Positions 1-12,066 of a stretch of DNA of 64,000 nucleotides are shown piece by piece. A program made the translations under genes and the position numbers. The stretch spans positions 9,176,001 through 9,240,000 of the forward strand of contig JBHGNT010000014.1 in assembly GCA_043228905.1 (NCBI GenBank), read 5' to 3'. How positions within the stretch are numbered: position 1 is the stretch's first letter; every line of letters begins with the position of its first letter. The notes below the pieces were generated by a model. That model ran no database searches, was not told where the DNA came from, and worked only from the letters and a program-made list of their open reading frames with translations. The stretch is from Azolla caroliniana (Eukaryota; Polypodiophyta).

Positions 1-233
1 TCTTGATTGATTCCTTGTTTTCCTTGCCCCTCTTTATATAAGTGTTTCCATGCATATGGTAATGTATGGGAGCATGGCATGCATGCAATGCATGAGTTAC
101 ATGTAATGCATGATCGCCATTTGGCGCACATGTATTGCACGTGATGCATGGTATCCATCATGCTCACTTGAGCTCCCATGTATGAAAATAGATATGGGAT
201 AAGTATAATGATGAAAATGCATTCTAAAATAAC
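1..233. other. Unassigned flank rich in ATGCA/CATGCA words
   Basis: No coding signal is visible. Between about 50 and 165 the words gcatgc, atgca and catgtaatgcatg recur, giving alternating purine-pyrimidine stretches. A TATA-like ctttatataag lies near 34-44. It could be the edge of an LTR, but no partner is in the window. Confidence 0.3.
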
Positions 234-495
234 TAACCTAGCATAGTGGTGTATACTTTGTGTTTGGCATACAAGGTTGAGAGTTCACGTCTCTCAATTT
301 TACTTAATACAATATATAGCTTCATTCTTATATCATGAAGCACATTTATTACACACTTTTACAAATAAATAGCCTCGCCTAGTGGTATGTACATTGTACT
401 TTGTATATAAGGATGTGGGTTCAAGTTTCTCAAATATTATTAAATACAACATTTAAGCTCATTTTTATATCGTGAAGCACATTCTTCACGACACC
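234..495 (+). repeat. Two tandem tRNA-like (SINE-like) units, period 136 bp
   Basis: Two copies of about 125-136 bp start at 234 and 370. Each has a box A-like word (tagcatagtgg at 239, tcgcctagtgg at 375) followed 43 bp later by a box B-like word (agttcacgtc at 282, ggttcaagtt at 418). That is the spacing of the internal RNA polymerase III promoter in tRNA genes. Downstream parts also align (taatacaa..., then cttatatcatgaagcacatt versus tttatatcgtgaagcacatt), so the duplication covers body and tail. The boxes are imperfect and neither copy folds into a convincing cloverleaf. I read this as a tRNA-derived SINE-like repeat, not a tRNA gene. Confidence 0.55.
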
Positions 496-504
496 GGCAC
501 CAAA

Positions 505-3262
505 CGTTAGTCTTGGCAGGAGTCGATATTTCGTCTCCTTCATCGACGACTATAGTTGGCACACATGGATCTACCTCATTGAGAGGAAGAGCAAAGTCTT
601 CGAATGTTTTAGAAACCTTCAAAGTTTAGTTGAACGGGAAATAGAGAGGAAGATCAAGTGTCTGCGGTCAGATGGCCGAAAAGAATACTTTTTCGGAAAA
701 TTCAACAATTATCTGCAGCAGAACGGAAGTAAGAGAGAATTCATCTATAGATACACACCGGAGAAAACGGTGTGGCCGAAAGGAAGAACTGGTCGATTGT
801 CGACACGGCAAGGGCAATGTTGGAGGAGAAAAGCATGCCCCATTTCTATTGGGTTGAGGCGGTCCGAACGGTTGTCTACATCCAAAACCGGATCGGTGAC
901 AAGGTGTTAGCACATGAGTTGTATTTCGGGCGGAAGCCAAATTTGAGACACCTTCGAATATTCAGTAGCATAGAATATGTGCATGTGCCGGATGAGACGC
1001 AGAGGAAGCTGGATCCGAAGTCGGAGAAGTGCATCCTAGTCAGCTACTCACATGAGCAAAAGGGGTATAAGTGTTATAACCCCCAGACTAAGTAGGTCCG
1101 AGTAAGCCGAGATGTTGAGTTTGATGAGACGGCATCATGGTACTCCCTACCGACTCCAACTCCCGAAGAAGACCTGATTCTGAAAGATGAGGCTAGTGAG
1201 CCCGAGGAGGTCCAAGCAGAAGATGAAGAACTCGTCACTCTAGAAGAGAGTCCGATCTCATTCTGGCTAAGTGGACTGAATGAGCGGCTAAGTCGGGATG
1301 ACCAGTCAGATGAGGAATCAGCGAGTAGTGAAAACTTTGTCGTGCTCTCCCTGTGCAAGGAACTGAGGAGACGGTTCACGTGCAAAGAGAAGGGGAAGAA
1401 GAAGATGCCGAATATGAAACTGGCAACATTGAGTCAGATCGGAGCAAATGTGATTCCGGAAAGGATGAAGGCGGATCTTCGGGACTGAAGTCCGAACCGG
1501 CCAAGAAGGGCCCCAAACCAGGTAACGACAGGTTACGCCGGTCATGCCGCTAGAAGAACCTCGTTACGCGATACGAGTATAATGACTACATGGCGCATCA
1601 GTATGCGTACATGACCAAAGTGGCGGAAGTGCGTGAGCCAGAGAGCTACGCAAAAGCGGCAAAGGACGCAAATTAGTGTGTCGCTATGGAGGAAGAAATA
1701 CGGGCACTAGATGCCAACGACACATGAGAACTTGTTGACCCTCCCCGACATTCTAAACTGATCGGTTGCAAATGGGTGTACAAGGTAAAGTACAATGCTG
1801 ACAGTTTGGTTAATCGGTACAAGAACTGGTTAGTGGCGAAGGGATACACACAGACCCACGGAATCGACTACGACGAGACCTTCACTCCGATAGAAAAGAT
1901 GATGATGGTTCGTGTGGTATTGGCGGTTGTTGCAGCGAGGGGGTGCCATCTTCACTAGATAGACATGAAGAATGCGTTTCTTCATGGTGACTTTGAAGAA
2001 CGAGTCTATATGATCCAACCTCCCGATTTTCAGTCGAAGATGCACAAGTCCGCAGTGTGCCGGCTTAAGAAGTTGCTTTACGGTCTAAAACAAGCCCCCC
2101 AAGCTTGGAATGCGAAGATCATGCACCGGTTGTGTAAGATGGGGTTTGTGACCTCTAAATCTGACTCATCATTGTTCATCCGGCAAGGTCCAGACAGTCC
2201 GGTTTGCATCTTACTTTATGTAGATGATTTAGTCATCACCGGACCCAGACTCAATGAAATCGGCCGTGTCAAGGCCCAGCTGTCGGAAGCATTTGAGATG
2301 AAGGATTTGGGGGACCTTCATTATTGCCTACGATGAGAAACGGTTCGGACAAATAGTCGGAAGCCTGATATACTTGACAATCACCCGACCCGACATCAAT
2401 TATCCGGTAAGTGTGATCAACCAATTCATGTCGAAGCCGACCGTGGAGCACCTTTAGTGCACGCATCGAATATTGCGGTATGTGAGCGTCATGAAGAACC
2501 GGGGACTATTATACCAACATGGTATAACTGAAGAGCTAGTCCGATACACAGATGCCGACTGGGCTGGTGATGCATCGGATCGCCGATCCACCTCCGGTTA
2601 CATGGTTTCTCTAGGTAGCGCGGTTGTTGTGTGGAGCAGCAAAAAGTAGCCAACAGTGGCTCTGTCGAGCATTGAGGCTGAGTATCAGGGTGCTACCAAT
2701 GCCACCTGTGAAGCCATCTGGCTTCGGAGACTGCTACGAGATCTCCAGATTAAGCCGTTGACCTTGATCCTAATCTACTGCGACAACATGAGTAGCATAC
2801 AGCTCACCAAGAACCCCGTATTCCATGCTTGAACAAAGCACACATGTGCGGGTCCTGAGCGGTGAAGTCAAACTTCGGTATGTTTAGAAGGATCAGCAGG
2901 TTGCCAACATCTTCACCAAACCACTCGGATCGGACAAGTTGCAACACTTCACCAACATGCTTGGTGTTCAGCATCTCGACGGGCCACATTTGAGGGGGAG
3001 AACGGGCATGGGCAAAGGCAAAGCAACTGCTGATGGCACCAGACAAGGAATCGGAAAGGGAAGAACCAACAAAGGGGGAGACAAGAGGAAAAAGGAAGCC
3101 GAGTCGACGAATGAAGTTGGCATATCCGAACAAGTCGGAACGAGCGGTAGCGGCGACAGAGTCAAGAAGGACAAAGCCGACCAGAAGGAGAAGGCCAAGA
3201 CCCGAACATGGTCTGATGTGGTTCGGGCCTGAAATCGGAAGATGAGTTGGAGAACATCGACG
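505..3262 (+). pseudogene. Ty1/copia pol fragment (integrase, RT, RNase H, C-terminal tail)
   Basis: This is a decayed copia polyprotein with no LTRs attached. It begins abruptly inside the integrase core near 505 (FIDDY region, then a degenerate DNGG-like site). RT follows at about 1770-2336 (KQAPQAW box, catalytic YVDD near 2217) and RNase H at about 2500-2830. A lysine-rich tail at 2939-3232 contains the TWSDVV motif. Frameshifts and stops separate every block, so no product is expected. The sequence aligns block by block with element A (44063-49718), for example the integrase start at 46165, so it belongs to the same lineage. The gag, protease and both LTRs are absent. Confidence 0.85.
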
Positions 3263-3454
3263 TCTTTTTGTTCCATTCCATTTTGTCTCCTTCTTTATCT
3301 CTGTCTTCATGCTCTCTCATTAATCCTAGCTTCCTAAGTTCATAGTCTCATCATTCCCAGGTTCTAGAGTTCCTAGCCTCGTCACTTCCAGGTCCATATT
3401 CGTAGCCTTATCAGTCATAGCCTCATCATTCATGCTCCATCATAGTCCATGGTT
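3263..3454. other. Short degenerate repeat stretch
   Basis: Words such as cctag, cctcatcattc and catagtc recur irregularly between 3330 and 3450. No gene is visible. It separates a plus-strand copia fragment from a minus-strand one. Confidence 0.3.
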
Positions 3455-4115
3455 GGTGTGTCTGTGATAATACCCCATCTTCACATAGTCATGGTCAATA
3501 GCCGTATATGATGAGAAGAATTCTCTATTGGGGGTCAAGTGAAATGACGCATCACAATCGACCACTTATGTCAATTCATCGCCATCAAGATTAATTTCAT
3601 TCTTTTCACCAATGAACAACAACTCCTCCTCACTCGTTGCGATGGCTGAGGTGTTCTTGGTGTCTAGAATCTTCTTCTATTCAACACCATCAACTCCCCC
3701 TTTGTCCTTCCGGTAGTGTCGATAATTCTTCTAGAAATGTCCTAGCGTCCCACAATAGAAGCACGTGCGCCTTAACTTCGACTTTGACCTCGGTTTGAAC
3801 CTATCCCTGTTTTGAGGACTTCTTTGCCTACCCTTTCCTCTATTGGAGTCACCTTTTGTGACTAGGACCTTATGGTCAGGGGTAGTCTCTTTTTCCTTTC
3901 ATCAAGCTTCTTCGTTTAGCAAGCTCGACTCTAGGTCATCTAAAGTCAGTTGTTTCCCATGTGCTGTAGAGACTCCAAAGGTCAACACAAGGGTCTCCCA
4001 ACTATCTGGAAGGGAGCTGATCAATAGTAAGGCTAGTACCTCGTTAGCTTGAGGTACTTCAAGAGAGAGTGTTTGATTTACGAGCCCTTGAAAGGCATTC
4101 AGGTGCTTAGCCCTG
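3455..4115 (-). pseudogene. Ty1/copia gag-protease fragment
   Basis: Read on the minus strand, this holds a gag end with a zinc knuckle resembling CxxCxxxGH (CFYCGTLGHF, near 3760), then a charged linker and a protease start (VVDCDASFHLTP, near 3560). In intact relatives the protease reads DSGASFHLTP, so the catalytic Ser-Gly positions have changed to Cys-Asp. Several stops interrupt the frame. The protease resembles the Tork-like element C (DSGASFHLTP at about 52580) more than element A (DSGASNNMTS), so this is a different lineage from the next minus-strand copy. The fragment abuts that copy's LTR. Confidence 0.7.
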
Positions 4116-4122
4116 CTCGAGT

Positions 4123-4547
4123 GTAAAAGAATATGTGCGGAAGCTTAACAAACACAATCGGGTAACAACACACAAAAGGAAAAGAGGATGAGGAAGGTTT
4201 AATGGAAAGCTTAATCAACACAGTGTACATGGGAGAGACATAGAGAGTAGAACACAGAAAACTCTTTTTCAAAACAATACTCTAAAAATCTGTACATAGG
4301 ATGTGCTTAGAGAGCACTTGTGTACAAGTCCATGCAGACTGACAGAAGTACAAACACGTACTTCAATGCTCATCATTGAGCCTCTACACTAATTCCCAAA
4401 ATATATTCCTCTGTGGAATATCTATCCAATGGCCTCTCGGTTTACGCACAACTATGACCTCTCGTTGCGCACCCGATTTACACACCCAGTCTATGCACTG
4501 GTTTATGCATTGGTTTACGCACCCAATGTTGATTTTGTATCTTAACA
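4123..4547 (-). repeat. Copia LTR (3' LTR of the minus-strand element at 4548-7575)
   Basis: Read on the minus strand the LTR starts TGTTAAGATAC at 4547, directly after a polypurine tract (gagggggag). It resembles the LTRs of element A: the same start, the same tracts about bases changing near gagcattgaagtacgtg, and the same tctctc block before its end. The end near 4123 is approximate. No 5' LTR partner survives. Confidence 0.75.
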
Positions 4548-7500
4548 CTCCCCCTCAAACTCAACTTGAGGTTCGGCCTGCTCTTCTAGATCTTCGTTCC
4601 GGCTTCTCCTAGCTTCACGCCTCGCTCACGCTCCTCGACCCGTTCGATTCCGCGCGGCTCGACCCTTTCGGTCGACTTGTCTGCTCGTGCAACCTTTCTC
4701 AACTCCCTTGTTGTCGCAGTGTTGGTGCTTCTTCTGTTGCCCTTTCCTCTGCTTGGCCTTTAGTTGATTCGGCATCTCCTAATCGAACATTCGAACCGAA
4801 TCAACTATCTCTTATTCGTTTCCGCTCTTGCCCGAATTGGTGGTCTCCAATTCATCTTCTGTCTTCAGACCATTAACAACATTAGACCAAGTCTTGGTCT
4901 TGGCCTTCTCGCCCTTCTTGGCTTCATCTCCCTCTTGTCCGGCTGAATCTGGCTCTTCCCTTCGGTTGTTGCCCTTGTTTCCGCCTTCGGCTTCTTCAAC
5001 TGACCCGAAATCGAATTCGTCATCCGACTCGGCTTCACAATCACTTCCACTCCTTTCCTTCTCCATTTCCTGGTTTTTGCTCCCCCTCAAGGTCGATATC
5101 TCAAGGTGCGGCAAACCAAGTGCACCCAAGAATTGCCGCAACTTGATGAGACCAAGGGGCTTGGTGAAGATGTCGGCAATCTGTTGATCTGTCAGAACAT
5201 ACGCTAGTTCAACTTCACTGGAGAGGACACGCTCGCAGACAAAATGGTAGTGCACCTCAATGTGCTTGGTCCAGGCGTGGAAGACGGGGTTTTCCGCAAG
5301 TTGGATGTTGTTGAGGTTGTCGCAGTAGATTGTCATCGGAGCGGACACCTCCACCTACAGATCCTTAAGTAGCCTCTTGAGCCAAATGGCTTCGCATGTC
5401 CCAACAACCGCTCCTCGATACTCAGCCACCATTGCGGCATGCCAATTTGCATTCTTCGCCGCTTGTAGTAACTCTCCGGCTCACGCATTTCCGCCACTCG
5501 CGTTATGTATGCGTAATGATGCGCCATGTACTTGTTGTATCCAAACCATACCATGGCGTTCTTTTGGCGGGTGGATCGGCATAATTGCTCATTAGCCGAT
5601 TTGGAGGCCCTTTTGACTGACGCAAACTTCATTTCCGAAGGTCCATTTTCATTCTTCTCTAAGTCGGATTCGCTTCGATCCGACTCGTCTTTATCAGTGC
5701 CATACTATGGCATCTTCTTCTTTCCCTTCTCTTTGCACATAAGTCGTCTCCTCGACTTCCTGCGCAGGGATTGCACGGCCGAGTCTCCACTACTCGCCGG
5801 CTTTGCCTCTGACTAGTCATGGCGACTTAGTCACTCATTCAGTCCACTTAGCCTGAATGAGATCGGATTTAGAAGCTCCGATGTCACCTTTATCCCGAGG
5901 CATTTCAGCCTCGCTGACCTCTTCGTCAGAGATCGGAATGGAGTCGTCAAGGGTTGGAGGTGAAGGCAAGTACCATGACGCGAACTCGTCGAACACAACA
6001 TCACGACTTACGCTAGCTTGTTTGGTTCGGGGATTATAGCATTTATAACCCTTCTGTTTGTCCGAGTAGCCAACCAAGATACACTTCTCGACTTTGGCAT
6101 CCAACTTCCTCTGTTTCTCCATTGGCACATGCACATATGCGATGCTACTAAAAACCAATGTGCCATGTTCGGCTTCTTCTTGAAGTACAACTCATGTGGC
6201 AACACTCCTCCATTGGTAGATGCCCGATACTGGAGGTAGACAACTATTCTGATCGCTTCAGCCCAATAGAACTTTGGCAGATGCTTCTCTTCAAGCATTG
6301 TGCTTGCCACCTCCTCTATCGTCTGATTCTTCCTCTCGGCCAAGCCCTTCTGTTGCGGCGTGTATCTACAAGAGAATTTGTGTCGAATTCCCTCATTCTG
6401 TAGATAACTCGAGAACTAGTCAGAGAAGTACTCCTTCACGCCATCGAACCTAAGGCACTTGATCTTTTGCCCAGTTTCCCTTTCCGCAAGGCTCTTCACC
6501 TTCAAGAAACACGCGAAGAGTTCGCTCTTTTTTGCGATCAAGTACGTCCAAGTGTGACAAGTGACATCATCGATGAAGGTTACCAAGTAATAGCTTCCTT
6601 GGATGCTCACGTTCTATGTTGGTCCCCGTACATTCGAATGGATCACATCGGGCGGATTTCGACTCCGATTACGCTCATTGGGGAATGGAAGTTGGTGTTG
6701 CTTCCCGAGTTGGCAAGCTTCGTAGACTTGGCCGTTCTGTCCACTAAATTTCGGCAATACGAAAATGATGTTCCTTATCTGCATTTCACAAAGCCACAGG
6801 AAGTTAAAATGGCCGAACCGCTTATGCCATAGGTCAATGTCTATTCAACCTTCTGTCCTTTCGCAAAAAACGCAGTTCCAACTTCATTCGTGTTGAGGAT
6901 GAACATCCTTCCTTCTCGACGCCTTTGCGCAATGCCTTTGCCCTCTTCTTCGATGTAGCAACCGAGATGCGTGAATCGAACTTGCATCCCCTGGTCAAAG
7001 ATATGTCTGACCGAAACCAAGTTCTTGGTTATTGTCGGGACATGTAGCACGTTCATGACTTTCCCTTTCTACTTGACGTGGCTAAGGAGAACTTCTCTAA
7101 CATATTCGATGGTATGCGGAGTGTCGTCTCTAGTTTCGACCACTCCTTGTTTTTCTGGTTTCTCCAAGTACGAGAACCATTCCTCATGACTTGTCTTATG
7201 ATTTGACACTACACTCCGGAGTCAACATACCACACCTCGTTCGGTTTCGAGGTGTTCACCGCCATTGAGTTGGCCTTGTGCTTCATTACGAAAGTTGGGC
7301 CCGATCCATTTTCGGCTCGTTCAGAATCCTCAGCGTAGTGTGATCACTGTCGATTTCCTTTTTCGGTCCGTCCGGATCCGGATGCATTTTTCTCCAAATC
7401 GGCGCATTTCTTCCAGCACTCGCTCTCCTAGTGGCCTTTCCGTCCACAGTACCAGCATTCCACGACAGGTTTTCCTTGATGGTTTCCAGCACCGCCTCGA

Positions 7501-7575
7501 CTCCCCTGCTTCCGGAGGATCCGGAACTACTGTTGGCATTACGACCATCCCTTGTCCGCCGACTACTGTTGGCTG
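4548..7575 (-). pseudogene. Ty1/copia polyprotein remnant with internal RT deletion
   Basis: Minus-strand relative of element A, running from high to low coordinates. Zinc-knuckle/protease remnants lie at 7200-7575, gag-pre-integrase at 6841-7056 and integrase core at 6008-6610. A linker follows (5835-6158, 5430-5632), then RNase H with a charged C-terminal tail (4812-5354, ending in TWSNVV and a LKTEDELE motif). The linker residues NWHAAM run straight into the RNase H residues AEYRGAV near 5430. The equivalent 1.1 kb in element A holds the whole RT, so it has been deleted here. Stops and frameshifts are frequent. The gag start and 5' LTR are missing, cut at 7575 where chromovirus gag begins. 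Confidence 0.85.
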
Positions 7576-8116
7576 ATATCCCTTGGGATGATCAAGCGTT
7601 GATGGAGCAATTCCGTTATGGTTTACGCAACGACGTCAAGGATTTACTCTTGACCTTCCCCGAAGAGCCAAAGTCCTTAACAGAAGCAATCCGTCACGCG
7701 GTGAGATGTGACAACCGCCTCTTTGAGCGACGTTCGGAACGATAGCTACAGATGCCGAGGGCAAGATCAGAGCCCACCTACGCCTCAGTGGTAGCAAGAC
7801 CTTTTCCGAGGGAGTCATATAATGCGCCTCTAGAGAATACTCCAACTCTGATGGAGATTGACACTACACGTCGTCGAGGGCCATTTTCCGAAGAAGAAAA
7901 GCAGCGACGTCGTACAAATCGACTATGTCTTTACTGTGGTGGACCAGGACATATTGCAATAAATTGCCCCCATAGGCCAAGAAGACAGGTAAACCAAATA
8001 GTCGCTAGTTCTAATTGTACTAAACCCGAGCCTATTTCAGTAGGGATATATGATAGTCCTAATAGTACTAATAGCCCAAATCTAGCAAACAAATTTGATG
8101 TCCTTAGTCAGTTATA
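7576..8116 (+). pseudogene. Chromovirus gag (3' part), one internal stop
   Basis: Encodes the C-terminal part of a structural gag protein. One frame runs from about 7576 to 8116, broken by a TAG at 7743-7745. The capsid-like part has the conserved GLRNDV and CDNRLFE words. A single CCHC zinc knuckle (CLYCGGPGHIAINC, near 7927-7968) would bind RNA in the particle. The N-terminal half is absent. It is read in frame 3, while the protease that follows is in frame 2 and RT-integrase in frame 1, so the original gag-pol frame relation is no longer clear. Confidence 0.8.
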
Positions 8117-8161
8117 AGAAGAGTTAAATGACTAAGTCCAGCCAAAATAGGAGCCGTTTGG

Positions 8162-8896
8162 TTGGACAACCCTAGATCTGTGCAACCCATTAGTGGTTCC
8201 ATTCCCTCTAAGCAAGTTAGTGATGTGTTCGTAGCCCAAGTAATAGTTAGTACTAAAAGTACCCCTCCAGTACATGTCCTAGCACTCCTAGATTCCGGAG
8301 CTAACTCTTGCTTTATGGATAAGAAATTTGCTCAAGCTCATAAGATATCCCTAAGAAAACTCCAGTGTCCAGCCTCTGTAGTAGTCATTGATGGACGTCC
8401 CATTGCTTCCGGAAATATCATAGAAGAGTCAGAGCCCATTAATATTTTCCTAGATAACTTAGCATGTGTAATATCATTTAATATTATTAGTATCCCAGAA
8501 CATCCCATAGTTTTAGGATTATCATGGTTCAAGTTACATAACCCAAACATAGATTGGAGAACAAGAGAAATCCGGTGTCGACAAACCCAAGGGTCAACTC
8601 AGAAGATGGCAACCATTTCGTTATGTCAGTTGCGTAAAGAAGGGCACAAGGAGGAAATGTTCCTCTTTGCAATATCAGTAAACCCCTCCAACACCACTAA
8701 AGAAGGATCCACCGTTCAACTTCCCGAGAAGTATCATCATTACGCCAATGTGTTCGATAAAGTACAAGCCAACACACTTCCTCATCATCGATCATACGAT
8801 TTTGCCCCATCGATTTACAACCGGGAAAAGAGCCGCCATGGGGACCGATCTACAATCTGTCACCAACCGAGCTGGAAGTCCTTCGGGCCTATATAG
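8162..8896 (+). pseudogene. Chromovirus retropepsin and RT lead-in, frameshifted end
   Basis: Encodes the aspartic protease that would process the polyprotein. The active-site signature is LLDSGANSCFMD near 8287-8325, the usual D-S-G form, and the flap/GLSWF region follows at about 8515. Downstream, the conserved stretch before RT (YANVFDK, then LPHHRSYDF) is readable, but near 8805 the frame slips and the true continuation (PPWGPIYNL) is in the next frame. The product is therefore split. It lies just after gag and before RT, as in Ty3 elements. Confidence 0.8.
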
Positions 8897-11268
8897 AGGA
8901 GAATTTGGAAAATGGTTTCATCCGGCATTCGAAATCTCCAGCCGGCGCGCCCATTTTCTTCATCAAGAAAAAGAATGGATCGCTTCGTCTTGTTGTAGAT
9001 TACTGTGGCCTGAATAAGGTTACAATCAGGAATAGGTATGCTCTTCCCCTTATCTCAAGTCTTTTAGAACGGATCAATGGTGCCAGGTTCTTCACGAAGA
9101 TCGACTTACGGGGAGCATATAACCTCGTACGGATCCGACCAGGAGACGAATGGAAGACCGCGTTTCGCACCAGATATGGGCACTTCGAGTATACGGTCAT
9201 GCCGTTCGGCCTCACTAATGCACCAACAATCTTCTAGCACATGGCTAATGATATATTCTGAGATCTATTGGATGATTGTTTGATCATCTATTTGGATGAT
9301 CTACTGGTTTATTCAAAGACCCAAGAAGAACATGATTCTCATGTACTATTAGTACTAAAACGACTTCGAGAACATGGTCTGTATGCAAAGCTGGAAAAAT
9401 GTAGTTTCGGGTGCAACCAAGTGGAATTTCTCGGCTACATCATTTTGTCAGAAGGCATCTCCATGGACCCAGCTAAGGTCAAAACGGTGGTAGAATGGCA
9501 AACTCCACGTTCGGTGCGGGATGTGCAATGATTCCTAGGCTTTGCCAATTTTTACTAGAAGTTCATACAAGATTACTCAAAGATCATTCTACCTCTCACA
9601 CAACTTACCAGGAAGGGACAACCGTTCATTTGGTTTGAAGAAACGGACGTGGCTTTTGAGAGTCTTAAAAAGGCATTTACATCGGCTTCAATTCTAGCTC
9701 ATGTCGATCCGGAAAAACCATTTATTATCGAAGGTGACGCATCGGATTTTGCATTGGGGAGCATTCTGTCACAACAGGGGAATGATGCGAAGCTACATCC
9801 TGTGGCTTTTCACTCACGCAAGTTTGACGCCGCCGAAATCAACTACGAAATTCATGATAAGGAGTTATTGGCAATAGTGGATTCTTTTATGCAATGGAGG
9901 CATTTTCTGGAGGGATCCTCTCATCCGGTCACCGTATTTAGTGACCACAAGAACCTTGCCTACTTTCAGGATGCTCGTGTGTTGAATCGACATCAAGCTC
10001 GGTGGGCCCACTTCCTAACGCGTTTTGACTTCAAAATTACATATCATCCGGGGAAGCACCAAGGGAAGGACGATGCATTATCACGGCGTTCGTACCTACC
10101 ACCCCGTCCCGACGAGCCAACTTTCGATAACCAAAAACAAGTCATCTTGGGACCGGCACGACTACAAGCAACAAAGATCTTTGACATGCCCATGGATTCC
10201 CGCGTTATCGATACCATACGCGAAGACTTGAAGACATATGCGTTCGCCCAAGCTATACTAGCACAAATTGATCCCTCTCGAGCGTCGTGTTCACAGTCGC
10301 AACCACCAAGTACGGACTATCGGCAATTCAAATACCATGATGGATTACTCTTCTTTAAAGAACTTTTGTATGTTCCTAATGGTTCTTGCCGCCTTCAAGT
10401 AGTACAAAACTGTCATGACACATATACAGTTGGGCATTTTGGTAGTACTAAAACGCTACATTTAGTACAACGATCATTCTGGTGGCCCTGTATGCGACAA
10501 TTTGTCGAAGATTTTGTTCGGACTTGTGATACATGCTGCAGAGCGAAAATGCCAAGGCATCATCCATATGGTTTATTAGAACCATTACCAATTCCAAGCA
10601 AGCCGTGGCAATCCATTGCTCTAGACTTCATCACAGATCTTCCAGTCTCTAAGGAGTTCAATGTGATTCTAACGGTGGTCGATCGATATACGAAGATGGC
10701 TCATTTCTTGCCATGTACTAAGGAGATCTCCAGTGAAGACATTGCCGAAATTGTCATGCGTGAAGTATGTCCGCATCATGGACTTCCCGATAGTATCATC
10801 AGCGACCGTGGACCCCAGTTCGTGTCAAAATTCTGGAAGCACCTTTTTAACATGCTCAAGGTCACTTGTAACCTCTCCTCCGGCTACCACCCACAAACCG
10901 ACGGCCAAGCCGAACGAACCAATCAAACACTGGAGCAATATCTGCGGTGCTTTCTTAGCTATCATCAGGATGACTGGGCAGATATTCTCCACTTCGCTGA
11001 ATTTGCCTATAACAACTCTATCCACGAATCCATGAAAGTTACGCCATTTTATGCTTATACGGGATGTCACCCTCGGTGGTGTGTACTTGAAACCCCAGAG
11101 GTGTCCACAAATCCTTGCGCAGAGGATCGTTTGGAGAGGTTACGCAAGATACAAGCGGATTTATCTACTCATCTCCAACAAGCTCAACAAACACACAAGG
11201 TTTATGCGGATCGTCATCGACTCCCATCTAGTTTTAACATTGGAGATCGGGTATGGCTACTCCGATGA
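8806..11268 (+). pseudogene. Chromovirus reverse transcriptase, RNase H and integrase
   Basis: One reading frame covers RT (about 8905-9531), RNase H (about 9649-10080) and integrase (about 10400-11268). RT shows [28 protein letters not shown] and the catalytic YLDD (about 9289). RNase H begins FIIEGDASDFALG. Integrase has the HHCC zinc-binding module (CHDTYTVGHFGSTKT...CDTCCRA) and a DDE core: D in LDFITDLP (10624), D in ISDRGPQF (10803) and E in QAERTNQT. The RT part is interrupted at TAG 9235 and a TGA near 9259, and further stops fall near 9529 and 9556. A TGA at 11266 separates integrase from the chromodomain end. Stops sit where Arg codons are expected, suggesting CGA to TGA changes. 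Confidence 0.85.
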
Positions 11269-11721
11269 CACATCAAGACTACTCGCCCATGCGAGAAGTT
11301 GGATTATCGACGATTAGGTCCTTTCCGTATTATCGGAAAGATTAATGATGTCGCTTTTCGCCTTGATCTACCTCCACAACTTCGGATACATCCGGTGTTT
11401 CATAGTTCTCTCCTCGAACCCTATCAAGAAAGCACCATCTCAGGATGTATTACACAACCTCCACCCCCGATCGAGCTTGAAGATGGACCTGAGTACGAGG
11501 TTGCCGCCATCCTTGATTCCAAGCTTGTTCGCAACAAGCTCTACTATCTAGTCGACTGGCTAGGATATAGTCCCAGCGAGCGTACTTGGGAACCGATAGA
11601 GAATGTCACCAATGCTCGTGCTCTTCTTGAAGACTTCCATCGTCAATATCCAGACAAACCAGGTCCTCAATCCAAAACGACTCGTTACACTCGTCGTTTT
11701 AAAGGGAGGATAGTGTCATGA
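11269..11721 (+). pseudogene. Integrase C-terminus with chromodomain
   Basis: Last part of the chromovirus integrase. It holds the GPFRIIGKIN beta-barrel region, the HPVFHSSLLEPY linker, then a chromodomain at residues 65-117 of the stretch counted from 11299. The chromodomain carries all three aromatic-cage positions: Y66 (EYEV), W87 and Y90 (VDWLGY), plus the TWEP motif. A complete cage is the group I arrangement, able in other proteins to bind methylated histone H3 tails and so steer integration to heterochromatin. The open part is continuous from 11299 to the stop at 11719-11721, which overlaps the LTR start by a few bases. It is cut off from integrase by a TGA at 11266-11268. Confidence 0.85.
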
Positions 11722-12007
11722 TATGGCAAGACTCGAACCCATGACCTTATACTACATGGGTTGAGCTCTCGACCATTAGACTATACATTGTAATATATAG
11801 AATATTATTTTCATTTATGTTTTATTATAGAAAATTGATGTATATTCCAGATTTCTCTGGAACATTCTAGAAACTTCAGGAGTATTCCTTAGAACACTAT
11901 AAAAGGAGGCACAAGGCATTATTTCGAATCAAATCGGTTCAACGCCAGTCTTAAGCCTCCTAGCTACTGTACATTTTCTTCACATAATATATATCTTTTC
12001 TTATCAT

Positions 12008-12066
<59 letters not shown>

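Noticed and set aside
11729-11783. A true tRNA gene
   Set aside because: Box words and spacing are right, but the T-arm and acceptor do not pair and it lies inside an LTR.
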